Of a DNA stretch of 64,000 bases, positions 49,437-58,202 are shown piece by piece. Source of the DNA: Bosea beijingensis. Its GTDB lineage: Bacteria > Pseudomonadota > Alphaproteobacteria > Rhizobiales > Beijerinckiaceae. The stretch spans positions 3,660,008-3,724,007 of the forward strand of contig NZ_CP132359.1 in assembly GCF_030758975.1 (NCBI RefSeq), given 5' to 3'. The notes beneath the pieces are model-generated. The model was not told the origin of the DNA. It did no database searches and saw only the letters and a list, made by a program, of their open reading frames with translations. Each line of letters starts with the position of its first letter. Positions within the stretch are counted from its first letter, which is position 1. The position numbers and the translations under genes are program-made.

Positions 49437-51047
49437 TCAGGAAACGGGGTCGGCAGAGCGGGTGGCCGCGGATGGGGCCGGAGCGGAACGGGCATCCTGA
49501 TCGAGCCGGCGCGCGAGCGCGCCGCGATCGATCTTGCCGTTGATGTTACGCGGCAGTTCCGGGCACGTGACGATGCGGCCGGGCACGAGATAACGCGGCA
49601 GCCGGCGCACCAGATCCTGCCGGATCGCCTCGACATCGCCATGGCCGCCACCGACGAAGGCGACGAGCCCGTCGGCCGAGCCATGGGCGACCGGCCAGGC
49701 GACGGTCGCGACCAGCTCCGTGCCGGCGGCCCGGCGCAGATGCGTATCGATCTCCTCCAGCTCGACCCGGTTGCCCTTGAGCTTCACCTGATTGTCGACC
49801 CGGCCGAGATGGTGGAAGACGCCGTCCGCGTCCATGCGCCCGAGATCGCCGGTCAGGTACCAGCGCTCGCCGCGGATGGTGCGGAAGCGATCGGCCGTCA
49901 GCTCCGGCAGGCCGAAATAGCCGATGCCGAGCTGCGGCCCCGCCAGCGCGATCTCGCCGGCCTCGCCCGGCGCGACCGGCTGCTGCCGCGGGTCGAGAAT
50001 GGCCACTTTCATCGTCGGATAAGGCCGGCCGATGGCTAGGATATCGCGCCCTTCGGTCACGAGCGGCGGCTCCGTCAATGGCTGGCGCAGGCCGATCACG
50101 GTCGCCTCGGTCGGCCCGTAGATGTTCTCGACGACGCCATTGGGCGTCGCAAGCGCCCAGGCCTGCGCGGCCGAGACCGGCAACGGCTCGCCGCAGAAGA
50201 TCGACAGCCGCAGGCTCGGAAAGATGCCCGGCTTGAGCGCCCCGTTCTGCCGCATCAGCGCGATCACCGTCGGCACCGACATCCAGGCCGTGAGTTCCTG
50301 GCCGCGGATGAAGCGCGCCGGAGCGAGCATTTCGAGCTGCGACATCACATGCAGCGAGGCCCCGGCGCGCAGGCACAGGAACAGGTTATGGACCGAGAGA
50401 TCGAAGGTGACGTCGCAGGCCTCGCCGATCCGGTCGGCTGGCCCATACTGCGTCCAGGGCTCGCTCTGTTCGAGATAATGGGCGAGCGAACCGGCCGAGA
50501 TCATCACGCCTTTCGGCAGTCCGGTCGTGCCGGAGGTGAAGATGATATAGCCGGTATCGCCGGAAGCGACGGGAGCCGGCTCGTCGAGAGGCGCGGCCGT
50601 CGTCACATCGCGCGGGATCACGGATTGCCCCGGCCGGACGGGTGCAAGTGCGCGCCCGGGCGGGATCACGACGAGATCGGGGGCATGGGCGAGAACCTCC
50701 GGCATCAGGAGGCCGAGGCCGTTCTCGTCGACGACCAGGGCATCGAGCCGCAATTGGCCGAACAGGGCGATCAGGCGCTCGGCCGGCCATTTGAGGTTGA
50801 GCGGGACATAGGCGCTGCCGGCCCAGCAGGCCGCGAGAATGCCGATATAGGCCTCGATGCTGCGCGTGCCGAGAATGCCGATGCGACGAGACTGGCGGCG
50901 TTCTGCGAGCAGCCCGGCCAGCTCCGTCACCTGTCGCGCGAGCGCGCCATAGCTGAGCGCGGTTCCTCCGGCATGGAGAGCCAATGCCTCAGGACATTGT
51001 TCCGCCTGCCGCGCCAGTCCACGCGCCAGATTGAAACAGCCCGCCAC
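49437..51047 (-). CDS. Stand-alone amino-acid adenylation enzyme (NRPS A-domain/DltA-like)
   Basis: The 536-residue AMP-forming enzyme has A3 core YIIFTSGTTGLPKGVM, A5 ENIYGPTEAT, A7 WYLTGDLGRMDADG, A8 HLGRVDNQVKLKGNRVELEE and A10 NGKIDRGAL with the catalytic Lys. The A4 motif CDVTFDLSVHNLFL keeps the Asp that binds the alpha-amino group, so the substrate is an amino acid rather than a fatty acid. GTG 51047 follows GGAGGAAGGA; the frame opens at 51149 without support. It should load the downstream carrier protein. Confidence 0.85.
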   Translation of the reverse strand: MAGCFNLARGLARQAEQCPEALALHAGGTALSYGALARQVTELAGLLAERRQSRRIGILGTRSIEAYIGILAACWAGSAYVPLNLKWPAERLIALFGQLRLDALVVDENGLGLLMPEVLAHAPDLVVIPPGRALAPVRPGQSVIPRDVTTAAPLDEPAPVASGDTGYIIFTSGTTGLPKGVMISAGSLAHYLEQSEPWTQYGPADRIGEACDVTFDLSVHNLFLCLRAGASLHVMSQLEMLAPARFIRGQELTAWMSVPTVIALMRQNGALKPGIFPSLRLSIFCGEPLPVSAAQAWALATPNGVVENIYGPTEATVIGLRQPLTEPPLVTEGRDILAIGRPYPTMKVAILDPRQQPVAPGEAGEIALAGPQLGIGYFGLPELTADRFRTIRGERWYLTGDLGRMDADGVFHHLGRVDNQVKLKGNRVELEEIDTHLRRAAGTELVATVAWPVAHGSADGLVAFVGGGHGDVEAIRQDLVRRLPRYLVPGRIVTCPELPRNINGKIDRGALARRLDQDARSAPAPSAATRSADPVS

Positions 51048-51574
51048 TCCTTCCTCCCACCGAAATCGAAATGCGAATAGAATGTCCCTATGTTGGTGCA
51101 AGCGCGCCAGCAAAGCAATCGAGTCGAGGGTGAGTTCAATAGAGGGCACCTCGCACGGGGATCTTATTCTTCAAGATACAACAATAAACTGAATTAATCT
51201 CCGGACGCCGGGAAAGCCCTGCCGTAAAGCTCCGCTTCACCCTCGGCCGGCGCAGTTCGTGACGCCGCCGGTGATCGGTGGCCCTTGTCACCATCTTGCC
51301 GACACCGACGGCAAGGAGCCAGCTTCGCCAATGCCGGGCCGAGCGCCAGACCTCGACGGTCGGCGGATGGCAGCTTCGCCAGTGCCGCACGATCTGCTCG
51401 CGCCTGGCGAACCAGACCGACGGCCAGCTCATCATCTCGGCTGGCCCGCCTGCCCTTCCCGATAGAGCGTGTCGAACGTGTCGCGCAGATGGGTGAAGAA
51501 CAGGTCGGATTCGGCGAACCCGTTACTGGTCGCGAAGCGCATGTCGTTAGCGTCGAGCGCAAGACCCGGGAGGA
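51048..51574. other. Interval with no intact gene
   Basis: The 527 bp between the adenylating enzyme and the NAD(P)-binding-type gene hold the deacetylase remnant described separately (51300-51572) and the AT-rich putative promoter of the adenylation operon around 51150-51200. Two short similar stretches (CAGCTTCGCCA(G/A)TGCCG) recur near 51320 and 51368. Confidence 0.6.
51300..51572 (-). pseudogene. Remnant of a PuuE-like polysaccharide deacetylase/allantoinase
   Basis: From about 51566 the minus strand encodes ALDANDMRFATSNGFAESDL, then FFTHLRDTFDTLYREGQAGQP, which matches the C-terminal part of PuuE-type deacetylases (LDxNDMRF...FFxYLxDxFDxLYxEG). One missing base at about 51434 breaks the frame before MMS. 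A deletion of about 30 residues then joins MMSWPS to VWFARREQIVRHWRSCHPP, the normal penultimate segment. The N-terminal two thirds, including the catalytic motifs, are absent. It is therefore a decayed gene end directly behind the NAD(P)-binding-type gene. Confidence 0.75.
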
Positions 51575-52657
51575 TCAGGGCTGGTCGATCAGTCGATCCC
51601 GGACCGCCAGCATGTCCGCGCAGACCGCTTCCAGATCGTCGACGCGAAACCCCTGTGCGAGAGCCGGGAGCTGCTGGGCGAGCCGATCGCCCAGGATGCC
51701 GGTGAAGCGGGCGGTTCCATCGGCCGCGACGACGAGGCCGTTGGCTTCTTCGAACGAGGCGTTCCAGCCGATAGCTTCGGCTTCGCTGATCGCAGCCGGT
51801 AGATCGAGAGTAAGCCGGCCCCTCTCCAGGCTGACGGGATAGCCCCCGGGCAATCCGTTCGGTCCGGGGACATGGCCGCGCCAAGGCTTGCCTGCCGCGA
51901 TCGCCAGCAACATCGGGACGCCGCTCGCGCCGGAGATCTCGATCACAGGCTCGGGCGTGAGCTGGATATCGGCGAAGCGCGCGTAGACATCGGCGACTTC
52001 CTCGCCATCGAGCCAGACGCGCGGGGCACGTCCGGCGCGCTCATGCGGACGGCGGCGCCAGGCGGCAAGGTTCTGGTAATGGGCGAGAACCTTGAGCTCG
52101 GCACCGGCGGGCGCCGCAGCCGAGCCGGCGAAGACGTTGGACAGGATCGCGACATTGCCCATGCCGCAGGAAACATCGTGTCCCATCGCGCGGATCATGC
52201 CGTTGACCACGTCGGGAAAACTGCAATTGACCAGCGTCACCGGCTTGCCGGCACGCGTGATGGCGGCGGCGACGCGGGAGCTGATCAGCGCCTGGAAGAC
52301 CGCTGTCGCGCTCAGGCCGCCTTCGGCGACGAGACGCGTCCAGGCGTTGCCGCTCTGGGCGATGACCTGCGAGGTCTGGATCGAGGCAGCCTGAACGAGG
52401 ATGCGCGGGTCTGTCACCGCCAGCAGTTCGTCGGAGGCGTCCGGCGCCAGCAGATCTATGGCATGGGTCGTGAAGCGCGCCCTGGCACCGAACAGCGCGG
52501 CGCGGGCATTGGCGGCGGTACGGAGCCAGTTCAGCCGTTCGAGATTGCGCCCGGCGATGACGACTTCCACCGGCTCGCGCGCGGTCGCGGCGATGTCGAA
52601 GGCGATGCGCGCGGCAAAGCCGCCGGTGCCGGAGATCAGGATATCGCAGCCGGCCAT
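51575..52657 (-). CDS. NAD(P)-binding Rossmann/saccharopine-dehydrogenase-like protein of unknown function
   Basis: The 360-residue protein starts CDILISGTGGFAARIAFDIA, a dinucleotide-binding loop (GTGGFA), followed by VEVVIAGRNLERLNWLRTAA as in saccharopine-dehydrogenase-like reductases. The centre contains VTLVNCSFPDVVNGMI and a conserved-looking GHDVSCGMGNVAILSN. No closer family is recognised. It overlaps no neighbour but starts 1 bp before the CoA-ligase gene stop region, so it may be co-transcribed with that gene. Substrate unknown. Confidence 0.65.
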   Translation of the reverse strand: MAGCDILISGTGGFAARIAFDIAATAREPVEVVIAGRNLERLNWLRTAANARAALFGARARFTTHAIDLLAPDASDELLAVTDPRILVQAASIQTSQVIAQSGNAWTRLVAEGGLSATAVFQALISSRVAAAITRAGKPVTLVNCSFPDVVNGMIRAMGHDVSCGMGNVAILSNVFAGSAAAPAGAELKVLAHYQNLAAWRRRPHERAGRAPRVWLDGEEVADVYARFADIQLTPEPVIEISGASGVPMLLAIAAGKPWRGHVPGPNGLPGGYPVSLERGRLTLDLPAAISEAEAIGWNASFEEANGLVVAADGTARFTGILGDRLAQQLPALAQGFRVDDLEAVCADMLAVRDRLIDQP

Positions 52658-52658
52658 C

Positions 52659-54188
52659 TCAGCGTCCCATCGCGGCCCTGTCCCAGCAATCGTCGAGCCG
52701 GGGCGAGAGCTTGTGCTTCATGATGCGCTGGCTCGCCGTGCGCTCGAACTCGTCGACCAGGGCGATGTAGCGCGGGTTCTGGTAGGGCGCGAGGCGCTGG
52801 CCGAGCCAGCCGGACAGGGCCTGCGGATCGACGATCGCGCCGTGGCGCGGCTTGACGAAGAGCTTGATGTCCTGCTCGCCGATATCGGCGGCAACGCCGA
52901 TCATCGCGCAGTCCTCGACGGCTTCGTGCTCGGCCGCGACATGCTCGACCTCCCAGGCCGAGACGTTTTCGCCCCGGCAGCGCACGCTGTCGGTCATGCG
53001 GCCGTGGAAAGAGAGGTTGCCGTCGGCGTCGAAGGAACCGAGATCGCCGGTATGGAGGGCCCCGCCGCGCAGGGCCTTCGCGGTCGCCTCGGGGTTGTCG
53101 AGATAGCCGGGGAAGATCGCGCCGGGGATGCTGGTCTCGACCACGATCTCGCCGCGCTCGCCCGCCGCAACCGGCTTACCCTCGCCATCGAGCAGCCTGA
53201 CGGTGAACCAGGGCATCGGCTGCCCGACAGAGCCGACCACGCCGCTGGTGTTGCAGGTCGTCAAGCTGGAGGCTTCGGTCATGCCGTAGCATTCGCGGAT
53301 CTCGACGCCGAAGCGGTCACGGAACTGCGGCCAGATATCGGCCGGGCAGCCGCCGCCCCAGGCGATGCGCACGCCATGCTGCCGGTCGAGCGCGGAAGGC
53401 GGCTGCTTCAGCAGGATCTGCAGGATGCCGCCGAGATAATGGATATGGGTCGCGCCCTCTTCGCGGACCTGCGCCCAGAAGCGGCTGGCGCTGAAGCGCT
53501 CGACCATGGCCAGCGTCACGTCGCGGATCATCGGCAGCGGCAGGAGCTGGGCGCCGCCGATATGATAGAGCGGCTCCCAGACGAAGAAGACCTCGCCGGG
53601 CTTGGCATCGGAGAGATAGAGCACGCTCTCGGCCGCCAGCCGCAGCATGCGGTGCGAGACGATCACACCCTTCGGCCGCCCTGTCGTGCCGGAGGTGTAC
53701 ATGATCGCGAAGACGGCATCCGCTGCAGGGGCCGGCTCGCCGAAGCCGGTGGTCCCGGCGAGCACCGCATCGAGATCGCCGCCCGGCGCATGAAGCAAGA
53801 CCGGCAGAGCCGAATCCGGCCCCATCGCCTCGGCGATCTGCGGTGCGAGCTCTATATCGGCGACGACGAGGCGCGGGCTGGAATGCGTCAGGAGATAGTT
53901 CAGCCCCTCGCCGCGCTGCTGGGCATTGACCGGTACCCAGGCGACGCCGGCCCGGGCCAGTCCGAAGACCACGGCGATGGTCGCGATCGAATTGCGCATC
54001 ATCACGGCGACGCGGTCGCCCGCGACGATGCCGCGCGCCCGAAGATGCGCCGCAAAGGCGGCCGAGCGTTGCTCGAGCTCGCCATAGCTCAGCGGCTCGC
54101 CGTTGAAGCGGGCATAGACGCGATCCGGCTCGGCGGCGGCGCGCGCGGTCAGAAGGCTTGCGAAGCCGTCTTTGTCTGGGGAGGTCAT
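52659..54188 (-). CDS. AMP-forming acyl-CoA synthetase (CaiC-like)
   Basis: The 509-residue enzyme has AMP-binding motifs AIMYTSGTTGRPKGVIVSH, ECYGMTEASS, GALHTGDLGSFDADGNLSFH, GRMTDSVRCRGENVSAWEVE and the C-terminal catalytic Lys in RTASQRIMKHKL. Overall it resembles crotonobetaine/carnitine-CoA ligase and related medium-chain ligases. It is downstream of a Pot-type importer and enoyl-CoA hydratase on the same strand (16-bp gap to the permease). It should activate the imported carboxylate to a CoA thioester; the substrate is unknown. Confidence 0.85.
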   Translation of the reverse strand: MTSPDKDGFASLLTARAAAEPDRVYARFNGEPLSYGELEQRSAAFAAHLRARGIVAGDRVAVMMRNSIATIAVVFGLARAGVAWVPVNAQQRGEGLNYLLTHSSPRLVVADIELAPQIAEAMGPDSALPVLLHAPGGDLDAVLAGTTGFGEPAPAADAVFAIMYTSGTTGRPKGVIVSHRMLRLAAESVLYLSDAKPGEVFFVWEPLYHIGGAQLLPLPMIRDVTLAMVERFSASRFWAQVREEGATHIHYLGGILQILLKQPPSALDRQHGVRIAWGGGCPADIWPQFRDRFGVEIRECYGMTEASSLTTCNTSGVVGSVGQPMPWFTVRLLDGEGKPVAAGERGEIVVETSIPGAIFPGYLDNPEATAKALRGGALHTGDLGSFDADGNLSFHGRMTDSVRCRGENVSAWEVEHVAAEHEAVEDCAMIGVAADIGEQDIKLFVKPRHGAIVDPQALSGWLGQRLAPYQNPRYIALVDEFERTASQRIMKHKLSPRLDDCWDRAAMGR

Positions 54189-54204
54189 GGTTGCGCTTCG
54201 GTCG

Positions 54205-55971
54205 TCAGGATCTGGAAGAAGAGGAGGAGCGGAAGCGTTCGGCCAACAGCAGCATCACCGTCACCACTACGAAGACGACGACCGAGACCGCCGCCAGTGT
54301 CGGGTTGAGCTGCAGGATCATGTCGTCCCACATCTGCTTCGGCAGGGTCGTCTTGACGCCGCCCGAGACGAAGATCGCGATGGTCAATTCGTCGAAGGAG
54401 GTGATGAAGGCGAAGAGGAAGGCCGCGACGAGCCCCCCCTTCACCAGCGGGATCGTCACGCCCGTCAGGGTGCGGACGCGGTTGGCACCGAGCGTCGCCG
54501 CCGCCTGGTCGAGCCGCTGGTCGTAGGTCTTGAGCACGGCCGCGATGGTGACCAGCGTGAACGGGATCGCCAGCACGGTATGGCCGATGATCAGGCCGAG
54601 ATCGGTGGCGACGAGCCCGATGCGGGCGAAGAGGTAGAACAGCCCGACCGCGATGACGATGCGCGGCACGATCATCGGCGCGAGGAAGAAGGCGAAGATC
54701 AATCCGCTCCAGCGCGTCCGGCTATGGGCCAGCGCCAGCGCCGCGAAGCCACCGATCGCGGTCGCCGCCAAAGCGGTGGCGAAGGCGACCATGAAGGAGC
54801 GAAGCGTCGCCTGCAGCCAGAGCGGCGACTCGAAATAGGTGCGGAACCAACTGACGCCGTAGCCGGGCGGCGGGAATTCGAGGAACTGCGAGGAGGTGAA
54901 GGCGAGCGGGATAACCAGCAGCGTCGGCAGCACGAGGAAGCCGATGACGAGCCAGCAGAAGCCCGGCAGCAGCGCTTCGCAGACGCGCTTGCCCAGCACG
55001 CGTTGCGCCACGGCCGCGACGCGCCCGGCGATATCGCCGACGACACCGAGGATGGCGAGGCCGAGATCGCGGATCCGTCCGGCCCCGGCCTGCGCCGAGC
55101 CGCCGGCGATAGTCGAGATGCCGAAGAGCCGGTCGTAGATCCAGCAGGAGACCAGCGCAGCCGCCAGCATCATCGCCGCGAGCGCCCCGGCGAAGGACCA
55201 GTTCAGCAGCTCCTGCACCTGGGTGATGATAAGCTGGGCCAGCATCGTCTCCTGCCGCCCGCCAAGGAAGGCGGGAACGATGAAGAAGCCGAGCGAGGAG
55301 ATGAAGACCAGCAGCCCCGCCGCCGCGACGCCCGGAAGCGAGAGCTTGAAATAGACCAGCCAGAAGGCCCGCGCCGGCGCGGCGCCGAGCGTCTGCGCGG
55401 CCTGCACGAGGCGGCGGTCGATGCCGGTCATCACCGGCAGCATGGTCATCACCGCGAGGGGCACCATGGCGTGGACCATGCCGACCATCACGCCGAACAT
55501 GTTGTGCAGCAGCGGCAGCGGCTGGTCGACCAGGCCGGAGCCGGTCGCCAGCGAATTGATGATGCCGCTGCGGCCGAGCACGATCATCCAGGCGAAGGTC
55601 TTGACGAGATAGCTCGTCCAGAACGGCACCATGACGAAGAGCAGCATCCGGCCACGGAACATGTCGGGCAGGCGCGCCAGCCAATAGGCCAGCGGGTAGC
55701 CGATCAGCAGCGACCAGAGCGCCGTCCAGCCGGCGATGCGGAAGGTGATGCCGAGCACGCGCAGATAGACGTCGGTCGCGGCGATGCGCTGATAGGCGCC
55801 TGCCGAGAAGCCGCCGGTCTCGGAATCGACGAGGCTGAGGCCGAGCAGTTGCGCCACCGGCCAGGCGAAGAAGATCGCGAGAAACGCCAGGCCGGGCACC
55901 GCCAGCCAGAGCGGGCCGAACTTCAGTTTGCCCCGGCGCGCCGGAGCCCTGCCTGCCGCGACCGCGCTCAT
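54205..55971 (-). CDS. Fused PotB-PotC-type ABC transporter permease
   Basis: The 588-residue protein contains two permease modules in one chain. The first (about 20-290) has EAA-type loop LVQAAQTLGAAPARAFWLVY; the second (about 330-580) has RLDQAAATLGANRVRTLTGV. Each has about six helices. Spermidine/putrescine-type importers usually use two separate permeases. It overlaps the ATPase gene upstream by 4 bp. The chain ends in a short Ser/Arg tail. Confidence 0.88.
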   Translation of the reverse strand: MSAVAAGRAPARRGKLKFGPLWLAVPGLAFLAIFFAWPVAQLLGLSLVDSETGGFSAGAYQRIAATDVYLRVLGITFRIAGWTALWSLLIGYPLAYWLARLPDMFRGRMLLFVMVPFWTSYLVKTFAWMIVLGRSGIINSLATGSGLVDQPLPLLHNMFGVMVGMVHAMVPLAVMTMLPVMTGIDRRLVQAAQTLGAAPARAFWLVYFKLSLPGVAAAGLLVFISSLGFFIVPAFLGGRQETMLAQLIITQVQELLNWSFAGALAAMMLAAALVSCWIYDRLFGISTIAGGSAQAGAGRIRDLGLAILGVVGDIAGRVAAVAQRVLGKRVCEALLPGFCWLVIGFLVLPTLLVIPLAFTSSQFLEFPPPGYGVSWFRTYFESPLWLQATLRSFMVAFATALAATAIGGFAALALAHSRTRWSGLIFAFFLAPMIVPRIVIAVGLFYLFARIGLVATDLGLIIGHTVLAIPFTLVTIAAVLKTYDQRLDQAAATLGANRVRTLTGVTIPLVKGGLVAAFLFAFITSFDELTIAIFVSGGVKTTLPKQMWDDMILQLNPTLAAVSVVVFVVVTVMLLLAERFRSSSSSRS

Positions 55972-57044
55972 GCGACCAGCACCGCCTTGTCGCGGGCCCA
56001 GCCGGCGACGATGGCCTGGTCGATCGCCGGCACCGGATCGTCCGGCCCCAGCCGCAGCACGAGCGGGCTGCCATCGCCGAGCGCGGCGATGACGCGCGTC
56101 TCCGAGCCGGCATAGACGATCTCGCTGACGCGGCCGCGCACGGCATTGCCGTCGCGCTCGCCGAGATGGAGGTTTTCAGGCCGGATGACGAGGGCGGCGT
56201 CCTTGCTCTGGCAATTCGCGCCGCTCGGCAGGGCGAAGCGGCCATGCGGCGTGTCGAGCGCGCCATTGCCGTCCCAGCTTCCGCGGAAGATGTTGGAGAT
56301 GCCGATGAAATCGGCGGCAAAGGCCGTGCGCGGTCGCTCGTAGATCTCGCGCGGCGTGCCGAGTTGTTCGATCTTGGCGTGGTTCATCAGGCAGATGCGG
56401 TCGGACATCGCGAGCGCTTCTTCCTGATCATGCGTGACATAGACGATGGTGGCGCCGCTCTCGCGGTGCAGGCGCTTGATCTCGATCTGCATATGCTCGC
56501 GCAGCTTCTTGTCGAGGGCGCCGAGCGGCTCGTCCATCAGGATGATCGAGGGCTGGTAGACGAAGCAGCGCGCCAGCGCGACGCGCTGCTGCTGGCCGCC
56601 GGACAATTCGCGCGGGAAGCGCCCGGCGAGATGGCCAAGATGGACCATGTCGAGCGTGGACGCGACCCGGCCGGCGATCTCGGCCGAGGGGCGCCCGCGC
56701 ATCTTGAGCGGAAAGGCGATGTTCTCCGCGACCGTCAGGTGCGGGAACAGCGCGTAATGCTGGAAGACGAGACCGATATCGCGCTGATGGACCGGCATGT
56801 TCGACTGGTCGCGCCCGTCGATCACCACCCGGCCCTCGCTGGCCTCGACCAGACCGCAGATGAGCTGAAGCAGCGTCGTCTTGCCGGAGCCCGAAGGCCC
56901 CAGCAAGGTGAGGAACTCGCCCTCGGCGACGCTGAGCGAACTCGGCTCGAGGGCCGTGGTCGCGCCATAGCGCTTGCCAAGTCCTTCGATGACAAGCTTC
57001 CCTGCGACGACGAGCTCGGCCGATTTCGGCTGGTTCGCGGTCAT
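55968..57044 (-). CDS. PotA-type ABC transporter ATP-binding protein
   Basis: The 358-residue ATPase has Walker A LLGPSGSGKTTLLQL, Q-loop LVFQHYALFPHLTV, signature LSGGQQQRVALARCF, Walker B IILMDEPLGALDK, H-loop VYVTHDQEEALAMSDR and a C-terminal TOBE domain (from about 275). ATG 57044 is chosen; the frame is open to 57485 across the binding-protein gene but is not coding there. It is the only importer ATPase in the whole window. Confidence 0.92.
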   Translation of the reverse strand: MTANQPKSAELVVAGKLVIEGLGKRYGATTALEPSSLSVAEGEFLTLLGPSGSGKTTLLQLICGLVEASEGRVVIDGRDQSNMPVHQRDIGLVFQHYALFPHLTVAENIAFPLKMRGRPSAEIAGRVASTLDMVHLGHLAGRFPRELSGGQQQRVALARCFVYQPSIILMDEPLGALDKKLREHMQIEIKRLHRESGATIVYVTHDQEEALAMSDRICLMNHAKIEQLGTPREIYERPRTAFAADFIGISNIFRGSWDGNGALDTPHGRFALPSGANCQSKDAALVIRPENLHLGERDGNAVRGRVSEIVYAGSETRVIAALGDGSPLVLRLGPDDPVPAIDQAIVAGWARDKAVLVA

Positions 57045-57067
57045 TCCGGCACCCGTCCCCATTGCCG

Positions 57068-58135
57068 TCAGGTCAGGAGCCAGGCGTTGAAGCGCTCGGT
57101 GACCTTCGAGCGGTTCGCGCTCCACCAGTCTTCGTTGGCGATCGCCATCTGCTTCAGGTTCTCCGGCGAGGTGGGCAGCACCTTGGCGCGCTCGGCGGGG
57201 ATCGTCTGATAAGCGTCGAGATTGGTCGGACCGTAGGCCAGCGCTTCGGTGAACACGGCCTGCGCCTTCGGGTCGGAACAGAAGCGGATGAACTGCCGGG
57301 CGACATCCGCCTTCGGCCCGCCCTTGGGCAGGCCCCAGCCCTCGATCGAGTAGAGCCCCTGGTTCCAGACGATCTTGGCCGGCGTGCCACCATCGATCGC
57401 GGCCTGCAGGCGGGCGTTCCAGCCCGGCAGCATGTCGACCTCGCCGCTCTGCAGGAGCTGGGTCGACTGCGCGCCGCCTGTCCACCAGACCGCGACATGC
57501 GGCTTGATCTTGTCGAGCACCTTGAAGGCGCGGTCGATATCGAGCGGGTAGAGCTTGTCGAGCGGCACGCCATCGGCAAGCAGCGCCTGCTCGATGGTGT
57601 CGATCGGGTTCTTGCGCAGCGCGCGCCGGCCGGGGAACTTCTCGACATTGAAGAAGTCGGTCCAGCTCGCCGGCGCGTTCTTCACGCGGTCGGTGCGGTA
57701 GGCGAAGACGGTCGAGTAGACGTCCGTGCCCATGAACTCGGGCGAGATCGCCTGCGGCATCAGCTTCGGCACGTCGGCATGCGCGAAGCCGATCGGATCG
57801 AGCAGGCCCTGACCCTTCAGGATGTCGCGGGCCGAGAGCGTCAGCGTGCAGACGTCCCAGGTATAGGATTTGGTCTCGACCATCGCCTTGAACTGGGCGG
57901 TGGGCTCGGCCTCGCGGGCGACGTTGACGACCTTGTTGCCGGTCGCCTTCTCGAAGGGATCGTAGAAGGCCTTGCGGAAGGCCGGTCCGAACGGGCCGCC
58001 GGGATCGGCGACCGTGATCTGGGTCGCGGCGCGCGCCGTGCCCGTCAGGTAGGGCGCGGCGACGGCGCCGGCAGCGACGCCGCCAGCGAGTTGCAGCAGG
58101 GTGCGTCGGGTCGGTTTCGTGGTCAGGCTCGTCAT
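57068..58135 (-). CDS. Pot-type ABC transporter substrate-binding protein
   Basis: The 355-residue periplasmic protein has a Tat signal (TRRTLLQLAGGVAAGAVAAP, cleavage after ARA near residue 36). The mature part shows the family features TQITVADPGGPFGPAFRKAF and NKVVNVAREAEPTAQFKAMV. It belongs to the spermidine/putrescine-related group that also binds other cationic or amino compounds. It lies 23 bp upstream of the ATPase. The ligand should be the substrate of the adjacent CoA ligase or oxidase, a betaine-like or amino compound. Confidence 0.88.
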   Translation of the reverse strand: MTSLTTKPTRRTLLQLAGGVAAGAVAAPYLTGTARAATQITVADPGGPFGPAFRKAFYDPFEKATGNKVVNVAREAEPTAQFKAMVETKSYTWDVCTLTLSARDILKGQGLLDPIGFAHADVPKLMPQAISPEFMGTDVYSTVFAYRTDRVKNAPASWTDFFNVEKFPGRRALRKNPIDTIEQALLADGVPLDKLYPLDIDRAFKVLDKIKPHVAVWWTGGAQSTQLLQSGEVDMLPGWNARLQAAIDGGTPAKIVWNQGLYSIEGWGLPKGGPKADVARQFIRFCSDPKAQAVFTEALAYGPTNLDAYQTIPAERAKVLPTSPENLKQMAIANEDWWSANRSKVTERFNAWLLT

Positions 58136-58202
58136 CGTCTACTCCCCTTTCAAGCGGTTTTCCGCATTTCCCCGTGGGTGATCGGATGGTCGGTTGCTGT
58201 GG

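Noticed and set aside
52401-54308. 635-codon plus-strand frame
   Set aside because: Antisense to the CoA ligase, which has all family motifs; the frame has no recognisable domain.
54172-56115. 647-codon plus-strand frame
   Set aside because: Antisense to the fused permease; very rich in Arg, Glu, Asp and Gln, the mirror of hydrophobic codons.
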